The notes below the pieces were generated by a model. It saw only the letters and a program-made list of their open reading frames with translations. It was not told where the DNA came from and ran no database searches. Shown in pieces: positions 21,651-33,206 of a stretch of 64,000 nt of DNA. This DNA comes from Galdieria sulphuraria (taxonomy: Eukaryota > Rhodophyta > Bangiophyceae > Galdieriales > Galdieriaceae). Every line of letters starts with the position of its first letter. Position 1 is the stretch's first letter. The stretch lies in NCBI RefSeq assembly GCF_000341285.1, contig NW_005178473.1, positions 1-64,000 on the forward strand. The letters are read 5' to 3'. Both the position numbers and the translations under genes were made by a program.

Positions 21651-24449
21651 ATGAAAATACAGTTTTTGAAACAGTTATTCTCACGTGTTTGGTATGAAAC
21701 ACGCGCTCTGTCCTGGAGCGACGTACCACGCTTTTTTATTTGGCTAGGAAAGATCCTCGTTTCTAGAAATTCTCTGGTAGCTATAAGAATAACTGTAGTT
21801 AGTTTAGCTATTAATATTTGTGTTTTCTTTGCGGTTATGAGAGACAGAACAGTTTGCTATATTGCAATAATGGAGTATTTGATTCACACTATTGCTGCAA
21901 GTCACTCTCATGTAGGTTCCGTGTTCAGAGGTGGCCTTGTTATGGCCGTTGCAGGATTAATTGGAAGTGTACTGGCTATAGTTTCCCTTGCTATGGCAGA
22001 TGGTTCTGGCGTTGCTCTTTATTTTATCATGTTAGTTTGTTGCTTTCTCATAGCTATCATCCGTCTCAATCCTCACCTTACACCCTTGGGTATTCTTGCA
22101 AACTTTATGTACGGTGCCACTCTGATTTTTTGTGTAAAAACTTCCCCTTCAAGAGCTTGGTTCGTGGTATACCCAACCCTTCTAAGTGCAGTGTGGTCTG
22201 GTGTAGCAGCTGCTTTGGCGGGTTTGCTCATCTTTCCAAAATTGGCAAGAACACAACTCAGGTCGAATGTTGTGCAAAATCTAAATAGAAGTGCTGATAC
22301 ACTTGAGCGTATTTCGTCCTTTGTTTTAAGTGAAGATTCGGACAAGGAAAATGTTACCTTTACTGCAGTGGAAGATTGCTATGCAATTCACGCATCGCTT
22401 CTTTACACTCGCACCTTTGTACCACTTATACCTTTTGAACCTGATATTCTGCATCCGTTTAGAGAAGAACCTTCGAAGCTTTGGGAAACATTAATCAAAG
22501 ATGTTGATCAACTTGTACTTTATATTGAAGCAGTCTCTGGAATTCTGAGGAGAGAACGACTTATTAGCAAAGGTTCATTACACATGTTAACTAATGGGTC
22601 ATTGGATACGCTCAAAGATTATTTTAATCATTTATGTAAGTTAGTAACAAGTCTTGCTGAATGTTTAAAAGTGGGTAAAGACCCAAGTCAACTGGAGAGG
22701 CTTCCAATTGATCTGCGAAGTGACATGAACAACGAAGTAGCAAACATTTTTAAGCAGTTTTGGATCAATAGTCATTCAAGAAGTACAAGACAGCTACCAT
22801 CTTCTTTGGAATCAGTTTCTCTTATATTCTTTTCATTCAGTTTGAGAACCTTCGATGATGCAATAGCCAAGATATCCGAAGATATACAAGAATTATATCG
22901 AAAACGCCAAGAACGCAGTAATATCTGGAAGAATTTGTTTTCTTGGCTAGAAATAGTTTGGGAGCCTATTGAAGTGTTCAAACGGTCACCTCAGTTATTG
23001 CGGGATGTTGATAATCTCAAATTTCTGTTTCGACAAGTTCTAAGTGTTGCAATCATTATTGTTCCTTCTATTCTGGTTGCAGGTGTCTCAAAAGCGGATT
23101 ACAATTTCACCCAAGATTACAATGCAGTCTCAGCATATATTATGGTTATTATTATCTATATGCGTGGTGTTGAACTGACTTGGTACAGATTATTACTGTA
23201 TTGTCTCACAACAGTAATTTCAAGTGCTCTGGCATATGCTGCCACAGTTTTTGCTGGAGAAGATCCCTATATTCTTACTTTATGGATGGGATTGTGGATT
23301 TATGCAGCTCTAGTTCCAACTCTTTACTTCCCGTCATATATAATAGCAGACCTCGGTTTTGTTTTTGCACAGTTCTTTACTATTTCATGTCAGTATGGCA
23401 CAAATTTTACATTTGTTTACCCAGCTTCAAGAGTTGTGAGTGTATTTGCAGGTTGCTTTGTAGTGGGACTAGTGTCTGCTACATTTTGGCCCTTCAAGGC
23501 TTCAAAGGATTGTCAGAAGACCCTAATTGACATCATGGAGAAGGAAAAACAGCTATTCAATGACTTTGTTGATCACTTTTTTCTGTGCAATCAACAAGTA
23601 TCGACTGAGGGATGGACATTGACAGATGAAATTGCAGAAAAGTTGAGCTTTATTGAAGGACAGTTGACAAAATTGAGAACTGTGACCAACTTGGATCCTT
23701 CCATTGGCTTGACTCATCCTTCAATACCGAAAATGTTATCTGCTGTATCGTCAATTTTTAGGAGACTTGTATGCATGAAGGTTGTTTTAAGTGCGAAACC
23801 AGAGCTAACAGGGAGATATTTGACTACAGTTTGGAATAACTATTTATCTTCTATGAACGAACAATACCAGTTGCTCAAGAGTTCAACCACAGAGTTGTTT
23901 GATAGTATTTCTAAACGGTTTGGGATAAACTCAAGCCAACGAGGAGATACTTCGGAGATAGAAGAATCACACGAACGATTGTTCTACGCTTACGAGAATC
24001 TGTTTGGAGAGTTTAGAAAGCTTCGTATGTACTTGATTGAGGAAGTTTCCAAATTGGGAACTCGAGAGTCTTCAGGTGATGTGAATGAGTTTCCTTGGTG
24101 GGACAAGGATTTTCCGTTGCATCCTGACGATGCTGTTCGACATTTAACCTTCCTGTACAGTTTATTGCAAGTTTTGGATACTATTGACAATCTCGCTCTG
24201 GTGGGAACCTCCCTAAAACCTGGCAATGAAGATCTTCGACTTCGAAAAAGTATTTCACAAAGCATACGTAACTCTGTAGAATTGTCGGAACCATCTTTAA
24301 GTGGTCTAGACGGTACATCTGAAAGCAGAGGAGATAGGTCCTTGAATAGAGAGGAACGGGAAATATCTTTTCGGCAAGAGTCGAGTATTTTTAAGGACTC
24401 TCGAGAAGAGAGGAAACTTACTTTGGAAATGGGTTATTACAAAGTATAA
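21651..24449 (+). CDS. FUSC-like membrane protein, paralogue 1
   Basis: 932 aa, intronless. Two membrane blocks (about residues 40-190 and 460-620), each with some six hydrophobic segments, are separated and followed by soluble helical regions. This is the two-half layout of the fusaric-acid-resistance/YccS-like family, related to plant aluminium-activated malate transporters. The substrate is unknown; organic anions or aromatic acids are typical for relatives. Strong similarity to the gene at 53.7 kb is visible: both have a NICVFFAVMR- or VTIFFAVMR-type first helix, LAMAD(G/K)SGVALYF, a PLIPFEP or YLPFEP stretch, an FTQ..NA(V/I)SAYI loop, and a TFWPF or FIWPY end to the second membrane block. 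It sits 67 bp after the helicase stop. Confidence 0.72.
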   Translation: MKIQFLKQLFSRVWYETRALSWSDVPRFFIWLGKILVSRNSLVAIRITVVSLAINICVFFAVMRDRTVCYIAIMEYLIHTIAASHSHVGSVFRGGLVMAVAGLIGSVLAIVSLAMADGSGVALYFIMLVCCFLIAIIRLNPHLTPLGILANFMYGATLIFCVKTSPSRAWFVVYPTLLSAVWSGVAAALAGLLIFPKLARTQLRSNVVQNLNRSADTLERISSFVLSEDSDKENVTFTAVEDCYAIHASLLYTRTFVPLIPFEPDILHPFREEPSKLWETLIKDVDQLVLYIEAVSGILRRERLISKGSLHMLTNGSLDTLKDYFNHLCKLVTSLAECLKVGKDPSQLERLPIDLRSDMNNEVANIFKQFWINSHSRSTRQLPSSLESVSLIFFSFSLRTFDDAIAKISEDIQELYRKRQERSNIWKNLFSWLEIVWEPIEVFKRSPQLLRDVDNLKFLFRQVLSVAIIIVPSILVAGVSKADYNFTQDYNAVSAYIMVIIIYMRGVELTWYRLLLYCLTTVISSALAYAATVFAGEDPYILTLWMGLWIYAALVPTLYFPSYIIADLGFVFAQFFTISCQYGTNFTFVYPASRVVSVFAGCFVVGLVSATFWPFKASKDCQKTLIDIMEKEKQLFNDFVDHFFLCNQQVSTEGWTLTDEIAEKLSFIEGQLTKLRTVTNLDPSIGLTHPSIPKMLSAVSSIFRRLVCMKVVLSAKPELTGRYLTTVWNNYLSSMNEQYQLLKSSTTELFDSISKRFGINSSQRGDTSEIEESHERLFYAYENLFGEFRKLRMYLIEEVSKLGTRESSGDVNEFPWWDKDFPLHPDDAVRHLTFLYSLLQVLDTIDNLALVGTSLKPGNEDLRLRKSISQSIRNSVELSEPSLSGLDGTSESRGDRSLNREEREISFRQESSIFKDSREERKLTLEMGYYKV

Positions 24450-24534
24450 AGGGAGATATTCATAGATAGAGAGGACCGAAAGACGCAGTAAATGTATTAT
24501 TTGAAGTCTACGATTGGTATTGTTCTGTTGCACA

Positions 24535-25131
24535 TCAGATGGGCTTTATTTTAAAGTGTAAGGATATGAGTGAAAACACAAAACACTTGAGGTCTTGTAC
24601 CAAATAATAGAAGTTTCTCAAACCATTTGGGTCTTCACTATTTTGCACGTCTAGCAATGATCCAATTTTCGTTGTCTACGATAGCTAAAGAATACTTCAA
24701 ACAATAAACCCTAAACTTACCGCAAAAGAAATATGCTCATTTCCTAAAACTATTTCTAGCTCCTGTCTACCCGTTTTATCTGGCTCTGGCCACCTTGAAT
24801 CATCTTCCCTTTAAAATAAAACGGTGAAATTTGGATGTTGTGAATAATCAAGGAAGCGAAATCCTACTTCATGATATCACTTTGCTCGATAATTCTTCGG
24901 AGTTCCTTAAGAACTGCTTCCGTAACATAAACTTGAAGAAAATTTAGTTTGCACTCAACAAAGTATTATCTTTATACCTTCTTTACGTATCATAGTTTCC
25001 TTTTTATAGTGTGAATTATTCGCATATCTTAGCTTCCCGTCGGGTCTGAATTCAAACTCTAAAAACTCGTGACCAAATTTTCCTTTGTGACCAACGTAGT
25101 AGCGCAGGTAAAATTCTTCGTTCTCAGTCAT
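24535..25131 (-). CDS. MAGO: Mago nashi, exon junction complex core subunit
   Basis: Exons 25131-24978, 24931-24868, 24808-24721 and 24675-24535 give 148 aa with introns of 46, 59 and 45 nt. Mago pairs with Y14 and clamps eIF4AIII on spliced mRNA. Family identity is very high: [37 protein letters not shown] across intron 1, [46 protein letters not shown] and the terminal HFKIKPI. The length equals the family norm. No exon exceeds 60 codons in a single open frame, so the gene is easy to miss. Its stop lies 85 bp from the FUSC stop (convergent). A working exon junction complex fits the many introns here. Confidence 0.96.
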
Positions 25132-25897
25132 TATATCCTATTAAAGTAAACCGAACTTCAGAGCTGCTCAAGACGTGAGGCACTAGTCCAAATTATGCCG
25201 ATACGCCAATGAATAATCCACACAAGTCTTACTGCAATGATCACCGATTGAGAGTTTCTCTTTGAAAAGATAACTAAAATTTTTAAGACGTAGTAATGTA
25301 GCTATATGAGTAAATTAAGTTTGGAAAATGGTTTCAAATCTCCCTATCTATCTGAAAGAGTGGATTTCTTCTCTTTGTAATAATAGAAACTGCAAAGATT
25401 CCTACATCAATCTTTTAAAAAAAGATTCAACGCCTGAACGTATTAAGACTGACAAATTTGTTACTTCTTTTCGGTCTCTTCCAACATTCCTGTGTTTTCT
25501 TTCTATTTCTTTCCATTCATCCAAACTGGAGTTTTTATTCAGATGTGGAAACTCTGTACAATAAAAAATATGGCATGTTTTGATTGAGTTGCTTGAGAAA
25601 TGACTGAGTCTTTTATGGTATATTCTTTGTCATGCATGACTTGTCTCCATTCTGCTTCCGAAGTTTTCTTTCGATTTCTCCTTTCACACCAAAATGAAAT
25701 GTCACAAAGAAAGAGTTGAATAAAGCTACAAAAAAATGACTGGAAAGGTTTATACTTTATCATTAGTAATAAAAGCCTTTAACTGGAAATTCACTTTTTA
25801 GGAGAGTTTCTCTCTTTTCAACAATAAATATGATCACGTGTTTTGAGTGTATGCCTGAGAAGAACTCGCGTCAGATGCTTTTGGTTTCCAAGGAGTT
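25132..25897. other. Intergenic region, possible small ORF
   Basis: About 770 bp between Mago (minus) and the START gene (plus), holding both promoters. An ATG-led frame of 78 codons at 25328-25564 (starting MVSNLPIYLKEW) is followed directly by AATAAA, but it resembles no family I know and its later part is low in complexity. I see no RNA gene. Confidence 0.3.
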
Positions 25898-27081
25898 ATG
25901 CCTGCTTTACAAATACCTGACTTGATAAAATTTTTCAAACTCCTGCACGCTTTTGTAAGACAAGAGATTGTCTTATACTTCCATATGAAAAATAATAATT
26001 CGATGGAGGAATTCTCGGTGCATCCTGAAGAGGCGCAATGGAAGTTAGCGAAGGAGTTGTATGACGACGATAAGCTATTTCAGGTATTATTATTCTGTAA
26101 AAAACATATTTGACAAATTTTCAACAGTGAGTGGATTAGGCAGCTAGGATTGTTCGTAACTTGAGACGAGTTCCAGTTGAAGAAACTGTGGAAAGTAGCG
26201 GAACTATTTCAGAGAACAATGCCAGCTTAGTAAGAAAAAGTATTCGTCGTATACTGAAAGAAAGTGAAGAGTGTGAAAAGTTTCTTTCCCTTCTTTTGGA
26301 TGAACGAGAATGGGAGTGCCTGAGCAAAGAGAGTGATCGCTGTAGAGTCTATTACAATTCTAAAGAAGGTCCTCGAATTCACGGCTTTAAAATAGAAACT
26401 GAAATTGACGCTCCTTTCTTAGCAACAGCTTCACTAATTAATGAAGTGGACTTGCTTCAAGAGCTATTTTGGTATGTCGGAAGTAGTGAAGAAATTGCCA
26501 AGTTGTCCAGGTGCAAGAAACTTTTAAGGTCTCGTTTTGTTACTCCTTGGCCGTTTGCTCCTCGAGAAGCCATATTATATGGCTATGCAGTGGACGGACT
26601 TGATGAGGACCACAGCGTAGTTGTCTGTTTTCGTTCAGCGGAACCGGAAGATTTTAAAGATGGTAGTTATGAATCAATTTCTTCGGATTCAAAGGATACT
26701 GTTAGATTGGATGTAAAAATTGGTGGCATTCAGTTTATTCCACTTGAAAGATGCAAAACACTATTTCGTACTGCTGTATTTGCTGATCCTCAAGTGCCTT
26801 ATATTCCAAAGTGGTTGTTTCATTGGGTGTCAAAGCGAGTATGTATTTTCGGAATTCACACTTTTCGAAAGAAAGCAGAGCAGTTCACGACACTTCCCCA
26901 TTGTCAACGAGTAGCACGAGATCCATTTTATGTTTGGGTTGCTCAAAGAATTGCTAAATATTGGCAAGAACAAAAAGGCTTTATAGATTGTACTCCAGAA
27001 TCGATTTTGGAAGATTCCCTGAATGGTTCATCAGTTACTAAGAGTTACAGAAAAGCTGGAACTGTATTTTCTGAGTTTTAG
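25898..27081 (+). CDS. START-domain lipid-binding protein
   Basis: Exons 25898-26083 and 26140-27081, intron 56 nt, giving 375 aa. An in-frame TGA shortly upstream fixes the ATG. The N-terminal ~140 residues are helical and charged. The rest looks like a START/SRPBCC pocket: WECLSKESDRCRVYY, ATASLINEVDLLQELFWY, FVTPWPFAPREAILYGYAVD, IGGIQFIPLE and the C-terminal helix with VPYIPKWLFHWVSKRV, which matches the end helix of START proteins. Such domains carry sterols, phospholipids or ceramide between membranes; the ligand is not predictable. There is no signal peptide or membrane anchor. Its last 44 coding bases overlap the end of the aldose epimerase gene on the other strand. Confidence 0.72.
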
Positions 27082-28315
27082 TTTCCTTTGGATTTAGTAG
27101 AATACTAGGAAAGTTCGAATGATGAACTGCATCGATAAAGCCGCTTGGTTCTAAACAGAAACCTTGATATTGATGAAACGGAAACATTGTTGAAGCTTGA
27201 AGGAAGGTACCGGTGTAAAATTGTACACCTGGTTGATCACTATAGAGTTGGAGAGTTCTTTTGGACTCTGCATGACGAACAGTACTCATCCAGTTCATAA
27301 TTGTTTTTGTTCCAGTCTTATCGAAGACGAAGAAGTGATCATAACCATTTCTAATTCCAGTCTCTTCTTTCGGAGGTCCCTTTAGTAGCCTTTCTTCGGT
27401 GAAGTCCAAATAGGATTGAGGTTCCGCTTGTAAGATTCTTCCCGTCGGTAACAGTTTTGCGTCAGTTTCTAAATATTCTTTTGTTCCCAGTCGAAGTGTA
27501 TGCGACCAAATATTCTCTCCTTGGTTTTGTTTCCCACTCAAGTTCCAATAAACATGATTCGTCAGGTTAACTACGGTAGGAAAGTCAGCTTGTGATTCTA
27601 CTCCGTAAGTAATATTTAAAACGGTACAAGCAATGTCTGCGACCCACTCGAGTTCATATTTCACTGTTGCCTTTACGTCACCTGGGAAACCCTGGTCTCC
27701 GTTTGGACTGAAAGTACTCATCAATACGTAAGCCTTGTGCGTTTCCTCGCCTAAGCTTTCAATCTTCCAAACATGTTTATCGAAACCATTCAAACCCCCG
27801 TGCGTACACGTAGTGCCTTCATTTTGTGAGAGCTGATATGTCTTCTTTCCTATTGTTAACTGTCCATCTTTGATGCGATTGCAAACTCTACCAATAGAAG
27901 CTCCCTGATATGATTTATCGCTTTCATATGCTGCCAAAGTATCCAACGACAGAGTGACGTTGTGACCATCGGCTCCACAAAGAGACACTATCCTTGCTCC
28001 GTACGTTAGAAAAGCTGCCTTTGAACCACAATCAAGAGAAAGTTCGACTAGATCTACACTTTGTCCTTCCTTTGTCTTGTCCACTGTGACTTTCTTGGCA
28101 AAAGTTGTGTTTTTCTGTTGGTTTGATGGCAAAGCAGTAGACAGTGAAGTCATTTTGTGTCTCAGCGCTGAGGAATGAGCTTTGAGACGTCGGTCCACAG
28201 GACAGACCAGTTGCCGAAGGAATTCTTTTGGATTTCTCATACCTTTCAAAGGAAGCCAAGTCCCATATTGAAGATAGTCACTCTTTTTCTCCAATGCTTT
28301 GGAAATCTTAGACAT
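27038..28315 (-). CDS. galM: Aldose 1-epimerase (mutarotase)
   Basis: 425 aa, intronless. It interconverts alpha and beta anomers of galactose and glucose and feeds the Leloir pathway. Seen: ASIGRVCNRIKDG (N-terminal sugar-binding Arg), GGLNGFDKHVW, NLTNHVYWNL with the catalytic His, NGYDHFF and CLEPSGFIDAVHH with the catalytic Glu. These are all the usual GalM landmarks. The family is normally about 340 aa; the extra ~70 N-terminal residues are basic, with a later Met at the start of MTSLSTALPSN. They could be a targeting extension or a 5' leader read as protein. The 3' end overlaps the START gene antisense. Confidence 0.93.
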   Translation of the reverse strand: MSKISKALEKKSDYLQYGTWLPLKGMRNPKEFLRQLVCPVDRRLKAHSSALRHKMTSLSTALPSNQQKNTTFAKKVTVDKTKEGQSVDLVELSLDCGSKAAFLTYGARIVSLCGADGHNVTLSLDTLAAYESDKSYQGASIGRVCNRIKDGQLTIGKKTYQLSQNEGTTCTHGGLNGFDKHVWKIESLGEETHKAYVLMSTFSPNGDQGFPGDVKATVKYELEWVADIACTVLNITYGVESQADFPTVVNLTNHVYWNLSGKQNQGENIWSHTLRLGTKEYLETDAKLLPTGRILQAEPQSYLDFTEERLLKGPPKEETGIRNGYDHFFVFDKTGTKTIMNWMSTVRHAESKRTLQLYSDQPGVQFYTGTFLQASTMFPFHQYQGFCLEPSGFIDAVHHSNFPSILLNPKETKTQKIQFQLFCNS

Positions 28316-29131
28316 TCAAGTCGTCTTACTGTATATCATCTTTATCGCAATCAGTTCAGTCAACAACTTTTGGTCTAACATTACGTTGTCTACAATATCA
28401 AATAATTGAAAAAGTTGAAAGTAATCTTAACATTTTATACCAATTCCACTAGTGTTAAGGTTTTTATTCATTTCTTTTCCAAAAAAGAAAGCCGGACTCA
28501 AGCAGAATAAAAGACACATGCCGTAACCTGTAAGACAACTTCTTTCAGCTCTTCAAACTTTTGTATTGTCTATTAAGATCGTTTGAAATTCCTCCGGAAC
28601 AATACGATGAAATAATGTCTACAATCCACTAAGCGACTTCAAGGAAACTTCAACATCTCTCTTTCTTCTTTCTTGCGAAAGCGTTTCTCACGTATAATTG
28701 TATTTATTATTTGCACTCACTATTTAAAACAACTTTCACGTGAAAAAAACAGCAGACATAAAGAATACTCAAAAGTCCGTTTCAACTTATCAAACCATCT
28801 TCTTGTCGTTGAAAAGCTCTCTTCAAACAAACTGTTCCAATCAAAGTTTTCTATTTGACTAGGCTTTTTGAAAGACAGCTTGTTCGTCTCAGTAACTCTT
28901 TTCACAACAATCCTTCGCTACCAGCAGTACTCAGTGTTCTTTTTACTTGCATAACTGGCTTTCAGCTCATACTTATGAACACTGATTGGGTGCTTCTAGT
29001 AGTTTCAGGAATTGAAATATTGTAAAGGTATCGGAGCACTTATACCTCGACTGATATAAATCTTTCTATAGTTGGCTAAAGATTTTTGGTATACAGGGCA
29101 GGGCATTTGTTTGTCTCTTTGACTGTTCTCC
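28316..29131. other. Intergenic region, nothing firm
   Basis: About 815 bp between divergent genes. The minus strand at 28720-28910 has an open stretch with protein-like composition (FDWNSLFEESFSTTRRWFDKL) but no ATG and no family match; it may be a chance frame or an isolated exon. I recognise nothing else. Confidence 0.3.
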
Positions 29132-30183
29132 ATGTTTGTGTCTTCTTGTACTCGGAACCGTGTAATATATTTATTCAATCGAGGGATCTCGACTCAGAAA
29201 ATCTCTTCAAATATTATTGGAGAGGTTTTAGACAGAAACGCCAAGGAACGTCCCCATAAGAACGCTCTGAAGTTTCTTGCAACAACCAAAGAAGAGGCTG
29301 TCTTCTTCACCTTTGCCGAAGTGCAAGTAAGATAATAAACGCAATTTTACAAGTCTATTAATAGGTATTTTATTTACAGAGGCATGTACAAGCCTTTGCA
29401 CAAGGCTTGTTGGAGTTGGGTTATGGCCCTACGAAACGAATCGCTTGCTGTCTTCCACTCGGAAGCCCAGAGTTTGTGTTTGCTTGTCTTGGATCTTTGA
29501 AGTCTCGTACAACTTTGATATCTCTGGACTTTGACAGGAGTTCGAACGAGATAGATCCTTCGGAAGTTTGTCGTGCTTTGGAGCACTACAAACCAAAGGG
29601 TCTCATCATGTGGCATGGCTACAAGTCGACGAATAACAAAGGAAACCAAAACAGTTATGTAGGCCCGGACTTGTGGACGCAACTTTTTCCAGAATTGGTC
29701 GATTTCGGAAAAGGATTGGAAGGGTTTACAAGAAATAATGGACGTCCTTTGTCGTTGCACAGATTCCCAGGTTTACGCCACATTTTTCATTCGGGAAACG
29801 CCAACCTTCCTGGTCTTATACAATATAGGAATCTGCTGGTATATAATAACGACGCCGTTTCTTCTAATGGAACGTTCGAGTGGTTGCCCGATGAAAAAGC
29901 CACTCTTTTTTTGTCTTCAGAGGACAGCAAAGAATATTCAGGAGGAGATATTTTGGACGCAATTCAACGATGCCTTCAAGCGATACAATATAGTTCTAAC
30001 CATAATACCAAACAAGGTCGCGTTGTTATCGCACCAAACTCAAAGGCGACGATGTCTTATTTGGCCTATATTATCGCCAGTCTTCAGCAACAGACATTAG
30101 CTATCATTCCATCATTGCATTACGATGATACAGCGATTGAGATGGCAACAAAAATTGAAAATGCTCAAAAGGCAAAACAATGA
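29132..30183 (+). CDS. Short AMP-binding (acyl-CoA synthetase)-like protein, probably mitochondrial and inactive
   Basis: Exons 29132-29326 and 29380-30183, intron 53 nt, 332 aa. The N-terminus (MFVSSCTRNRVIYLFNRGIS) is a good mitochondrial presequence. The next part follows the start of ANL adenylating enzymes: EVLDRNAKERPHKNAL, FFTFAEVQRHVQAFAQGLLE, LPLGSPEFVFACLG and TTLISLDF. Full enzymes have 500-700 residues; this one stops near the adenylation core. Where the TSGTTGxPKG loop should be there is ATLFLSSEDSKEYSGGD, without the Gly/Thr/Lys pattern. It therefore looks like a pseudoenzyme with a kept fold, perhaps structural or regulatory. It is not an obvious gene fragment, because the splice site is good, the frame is clean and there is a normal stop. 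Confidence 0.62.
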
Positions 30184-30301
30184 AAACATATTGACTGTAG
30201 TGGGAGATGAAAAACAAAGTCTTGTTGTTTGAAAGATGCAAATAAAATTTATTCCCAGCAGATTCATAAATTATACTATGTACAAGAGTATTCTCTACGT
30301 A

Positions 30302-33206
30302 TTAGTTACCGTGGTTCTCTTCATCTTGGTTCTCAACATATTTACAGTTTTTCACGAGAAGAGTGGCTGAATAATCATGAATAAGACCAGAAATATTACC
30401 TAACAAGGAAAGATTTCTGCATTGCTTTGCAACTTCAAAGAAGTAAGCATATCGTTCCTTTAAATATTTTGTATTACAACATGAAATCCTTTGTGACCCA
30501 TCCTTGCAACAACTTTGGGACCTCTCGATAAGATTAATACACTCCAGTCTAGTCAAGGCTTAAAAAGAAATCTTAATTTAGAAATTCTTAACACTTACTC
30601 GAAAACTTTTATACAAATATTGGTAATATTGTCCAACTCCGTCCACGGGGTAGCGTCATTCAATACTCCTGTCAAGTTTTGCAAACTCCTCTCTTTTAAA
30701 TGCAAAGGTTCCAAAAGGAAGCAAGTGCTATTATATATGACAATCAGCATCTTTAATGTATCTACACTCAGTTCACTTGTTAAAGCAGGTAAAAGACTCC
30801 TTAACACTGTAATGTCTGACTTCTCTTGGTAATGCTGCATGAGCCACTCAACGACACCTTCGTTCCATAAGGGCGTAAGGAGGGCTTTGATAATTCGAAT
30901 GAAAGTATCTCCAAAACGTGAGCACAAAGGAGCCATTAAAAGATTAAATATCCCGGTCGATTGGAAATTTTCTTTCATCAAGGCCTCCAGGGAATGCGCC
31001 TCTTCAATAATATTATAAGCTTCCCAACAACATTTAAAGACACGATGGTTCCCGATTCTATGGCTATCTAAAAACTTGCGGCGACAAAGAATCTTCATCA
31101 AAACAACTGGAGAGCCTGCTAGGTCAAAGAAACCATCTTCAACTACTTCAGGACTTGGTTCAACTGTGGCAAATGAGTCTGATTCACTACAGAGACGTCG
31201 AGCTTCAACGTCAATCCTTTCCGAAGCCACCTTGCAAAAATGGTTCTTGAGAAACCCTGGATAACTTTGAGTAAATTGTTTCAATGAAAACAATCATAAA
31301 TACCTTCTAGGAAAACGAATAAAATGTTATCATTGTTGTTGCCATTAGTTGCTGTTTTATGCCAAGAAGAGACATGTTGACTCAAGGGTTGTTTTGGTTC
31401 CAATGCAAGTGCGTCTCCTTTATAATAAAATGCAACGATGGTGTCGTATATGACTAGAATACTTGAGAGGAAGCACATTCAATAAACTTGATGAAGCTTA
31501 CCAGGAGTCCACAAAACACTTGGGTGAAGACCCAACCAATAGCAAGTCTGACTCGCTAAAGAAGTGAGTTGTCCCTCAGTCGTTCGACTCCTTGTAACAT
31601 GTTGTTCTACATTAGAGTCCACATGGCTGTTATCCAAAAGTACCCTGTCACCATGAGCACGCGCAGTGCTCGACTTCGTGTAAGATTTGGCAATTTTCTC
31701 CTCAAAACTTTCACGTAAACCTAAACATGAGTTGCAAAGAATGAGATCAATTCTCATCCCACTATTTTCTCGTTACCTTTAGAACGCAAAGGAAAACTAT
31801 TCAAATGGGGTTGTGAAACATCTGCAGAATCAAAGTGATCAACATTTGGATACTCTGTTTCAAGCAAATATCCCAATTCTACTACAACTATTTGTTGCAT
31901 TGATGACCACAAAGTGTCCAATCTCGGATAATTATCCTCATCATCAAATTCGACAATTATATTCTTTACCAACCGAAATCTACGAAGAACCTCAAGCAAG
32001 GCCGACGTAAGAACTTGGACAAACAGGTCAATTCGTCTTGAGTCTTCTTCTGTCAAGCTTCTCCATAGTATAGGAAAGTTAAACAAAAAGCCACTTCTGC
32101 CCAAAAGGTCATAACCCCGTGGCTCCTCCTTTACTCTTGCTACTGGACTTCGTCTCAGATAAAGTTCTCGTGCCTCTGCAATACAGCGCTCCATCAAAGC
32201 AACCAAATGCTTTCTAAAATTATTGCTACAGTGGTTACCACTTTGCGTAGAGTACTGAAGTTTGCAAACCGAACTCATTAGATTCGTCAGTTTCTCCTTC
32301 AATAACAATTCCTCGTTCAAGTTGACCTCCAATAGAAGAAAAGATAGGTCTGTTACTTCTAGAAATAGTTCTACACAAAGAAAATCGATAATCTGGTGGG
32401 CTACTTCTTCTGTGAGCTTTACAATTTCTTCGCGAATCTGATCCAGTCCATCGCAAGAAATAAACTCAGTTTGAGAAAGAATCTTTGTTGCTGCTTCAAT
32501 CAGCTCCGAACTTTTTTTAAAATTTGAGTAGTTCTCAGTTTTGGAACTACACAGAACTCGAACCTCTTCAGGAACTCTAAGAAGGAAAAGAACTGAATTT
32601 AATAGATTCCGAACCCGGGTATGATAGCCCGTTTCCGAAAGCTTGTTTTGAAAATCAACCTTCACAATGTTCCTATGGAAAAAGAAATGTCAAACAGAAA
32701 ACCTCAACTTTCAGCAAACTCACTGAAGTACTTCAACGGCTTCTCTCAGTCGAATCATATCCGCTCTAGCCACCTTCAAGACTTGTTCTTGGTTCAGAAG
32801 CTTTAAAATAAATGGTTTCAGGTCCTCACCCAGCCTTACGCTTAGAGCTGGGTTTACGACAGAAGTCTCTAGTTCGATAGAGAGAGAATTCAAACGAGAC
32901 GAGAGGGCCCTAATATGAAGGTAAAATCAAGGTGAAAAAGATAGGAAACAACACACCTTGCTCCTCCCGAAAGAGAGGCTGCCTCTAAAACGTATTGAAG
33001 GGAAATCCAACCCTGGCTTACGTCCTCCCTTTCCAAGTCATCTTCTTGACTTTTGGCTCTTAAAGACAACTCAGGAGGAGCTTTTTGCAAAAGCGTATTC
33101 CACTGAGTTCTTGAAACAACACCTTTCAGAATACTTCCCTAAAAGTCAAGAACTTTTAAGTACGCATATGCCAGGAAAATAAGCATACCTTCTCGGGTCT
33201 TTCCAT
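30302..33206 (-). CDS. COG5: Probable conserved oligomeric Golgi complex subunit 5
   Basis: Eight exons: 33206-33189, 33138-32957, 32909-32724, 32672-31777, 31720-31502, 31453-31304, 31256-30599, 30548-30302, all in frame, giving 851 aa. COG5 is part of the lobe B tether for retrograde vesicles at the Golgi. The protein is helical throughout, as in CATCHR tethers. The pattern LSSRLNSLSIELET, then VLKVARADMIRLREAVEVL, then RVRNLLNSVLFLLRVPEEVRVL fits the LE.EL / H.DLL.Q / LL....RIL.LS.RL layout of COG5. CDGLDQIREEI echoes the SGIEVI-type segment, and DNYPRLDTLWSSMQ matches the (E/G)YPKLL..L segment. Length also fits COG5 (about 830-860). Exocyst Sec8 or another CATCHR subunit is the main alternative. 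A TGA directly precedes the ATG. Confidence 0.6.

Noticed and set aside
29132-30183. Treating the AMP-binding-like gene as a pseudogene fragment
   Set aside because: Its single intron, presequence and continuous 332-codon frame argue for a functional short protein.
30302-33206. Exocyst Sec8 (EXOC4) as the identity of this gene
   Set aside because: The spliced length of 851 aa and the ordered segments fit COG5 better than the longer Sec8; the assignment is still only probable.
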